From Lachnospiraceae bacterium (GTDB lineage Bacteria; Bacillota; Clostridia; Lachnospirales; Lachnospiraceae): a DNA stretch of 38,692 nucleotides. The notes beneath the pieces are model-generated. The model was not told the origin of the DNA. It saw only the letters and a list, made by a program, of their open reading frames with translations, and made no database searches. Each line of letters begins with the position of its first letter. Within the stretch, counting starts at the first letter, position 1. This document shows, one piece after another, positions 37,578-38,692 of this stretch. The position numbers were made by a program, and so were the translations under genes. The DNA lies in contig JALFNQ010000144.1 of the NCBI GenBank assembly GCA_022773965.1, positions 1 through 38,692 on the forward strand. The letters are read 5' to 3'.

Positions 37578-38692
37578 TTATACTTCCTTGAAGTCTGCGT
37601 CTACGACATCGTCATCTGCAGCAGATGCACCTGCTCCACCCATATCAGGACCAGCACCGGCACCCATATCAGGGCCTGCGCCTGCTGCCTGTGCGCCCTC
37701 GTACATCTTTGCAAATACCTTCTGTGCGCTCTCCATCAGTTTCTCTTTTGCTGCCTTCATCTCATTTACAACGGACTCTGTCATATTTTCAGGCTCGGGA
37801 TTCGCATCAACCAGTGCCTTCAATGCATTCAGATCAGCTTCAACTGCAGACTTGTCAGCTGCATCCAGCTTATCACCCACCTGGTCTAATGCCTGCTGTG
37901 TCTGGAATACGAAGGAATCGGCATCATTTCTTGTATCAATTGCCTCTTTACGCTTCTTATCCTGCGCCTCGTACTCAGCAGCTTCCTTGACTGCCTTCTC
38001 GATCTCGTCATCAGACATGTTAGAGCCTGCAGTGATGGTGATATGCTGCTCCTTGCCGGTTCCAAGATCCTTTGCGGATACATTTACGATACCATTTGCA
38101 TCGATATCAAAGGTAACCTCGATCTGAGGAACACCACGACGTGCCGGAGGAATACCATCCAGACGGAACTGTCCCAGAGACTTGTTATCTCTTGCAAACT
38201 GACGCTCACCCTGTACAACGTTGATATCTACGGCAGTCTGATTATCTGCTGCAGTAGAGAAGATCTGGCTCTTCTTGGTAGGGATCGTTGTATTACGCTC
38301 GATCAGTCTGGTTGCAACACCACCCATGGTCTCGATAGACAGTGACAGCGGAGTAACATCCAGCAGTAAGATCTCACCTGCACCGGCATCGCCGGCTAAC
38401 TTACCACCCTGAATAGATGCACCAATCGCTACGCACTCGTCAGGGTTCAGGCTCTTGCTGGGCTCCTTGCCGGTCAGCTGTTTTACCTTCTCCTGTACAG
38501 CCGGGATACGTGTAGATCCACCAACTAACAGCACCTGACCAAGATCAGCGTTTGTCAGACCAGCATCCTTCATTGCGTTCTGTACCGGAATAGCTGTCTT
38601 CTCTACTAAGTCATGTGTCAACTCATCAAATTTTGCTCTGGTAAGGTTCATATCAAAGTGCTTCGGTCCCTCTGAAGTTGCAGTAATGAACG
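37578..38692 (-). CDS. dnaK: Chaperone DnaK, partial (N-terminus beyond window end)
   Basis: [31 protein letters not shown]-terminal [12 protein letters not shown]. Confidence 0.97.
   Translation of the reverse strand, partial: FITATSEGPKHFDMNLTRAKFDELTHDLVEKTAIPVQNAMKDAGLTNADLGQVLLVGGSTRIPAVQEKVKQLTGKEPSKSLNPDECVAIGASIQGGKLAGDAGAGEILLLDVTPLSLSIETMGGVATRLIERNTTIPTKKSQIFSTAADNQTAVDINVVQGERQFARDNKSLGQFRLDGIPPARRGVPQIEVTFDIDANGIVNVSAKDLGTGKEQHITITAGSNMSDDEIEKAVKEAAEYEAQDKKRKEAIDTRNDADSFVFQTQQALDQVGDKLDAADKSAVEADLNALKALVDANPEPENMTESVVNEMKAAKEKLMESAQKVFAKMYEGAQAAGAGPDMGAGAGPDMGGAGASAADDDVVDADFKEV

Noticed and set aside
37620-37700. Short tandem repeat (AGAGPDMG twice) in dnaK 3' region
   Set aside because: Gly/Ala-rich tail variation is usual in DnaK C-termini.
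37588-38127. 179-aa plus-strand ORF, Ala/Ser rich
   Set aside because: Antisense to dnaK; composition reflects the reversed dnaK codons.
1-38692. CRISPR array, tRNA, rRNA or prophage genes
   Set aside because: No regularly spaced repeats, no tRNA-like cloverleaf or rRNA sequence, and no integrase or structural phage ORFs recognised by eye.

Overview
38.7 kb of chromosome from a low/medium-GC Firmicute. Gene content and order (plsX-acpP-rnc-smc-ftsY, ireB-ruvX-DUF1292-rnj, dnaK-dnaJ-prmA-rsmE-nifS-thiI) point to a Clostridia/Lachnospiraceae-type organism; this is inference, no search was run. Most genes are on the minus strand and are housekeeping. The left end holds a carbohydrate locus: ABC permeases, a sugar-binding lipoprotein, a GH53 endo-galactanase and a divergent AraC regulator. 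Between araC and ilvA is a visibly AT-rich two-gene insert, an AAA/ABC-type ATPase plus a stand-alone TOPRIM-like (DUF4276-type) protein. It is the best candidate for an under-described, defence-like system, and a decayed IS200/IS605-like right-end hairpin lies just downstream of it. The second main result is a set of small non-coding elements with inverted termini and 8-bp target duplications. Two (133 and 74 bp) share GTAACTGTTCAG-type termini; a 134-bp one with GTTAC(A/T)TTTCA termini sits in the 3' end of mtaB and appears to have replaced its stop codon, adding 18 residues. Other points: a possible H-type pseudoknot upstream of RNase J, a long hairpin upstream of tmcAL, an HPr-like protein without the active-site His, a possibly displaced pta, and several terminators. 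No rRNA, tRNA, CRISPR array or intact transposase was found.
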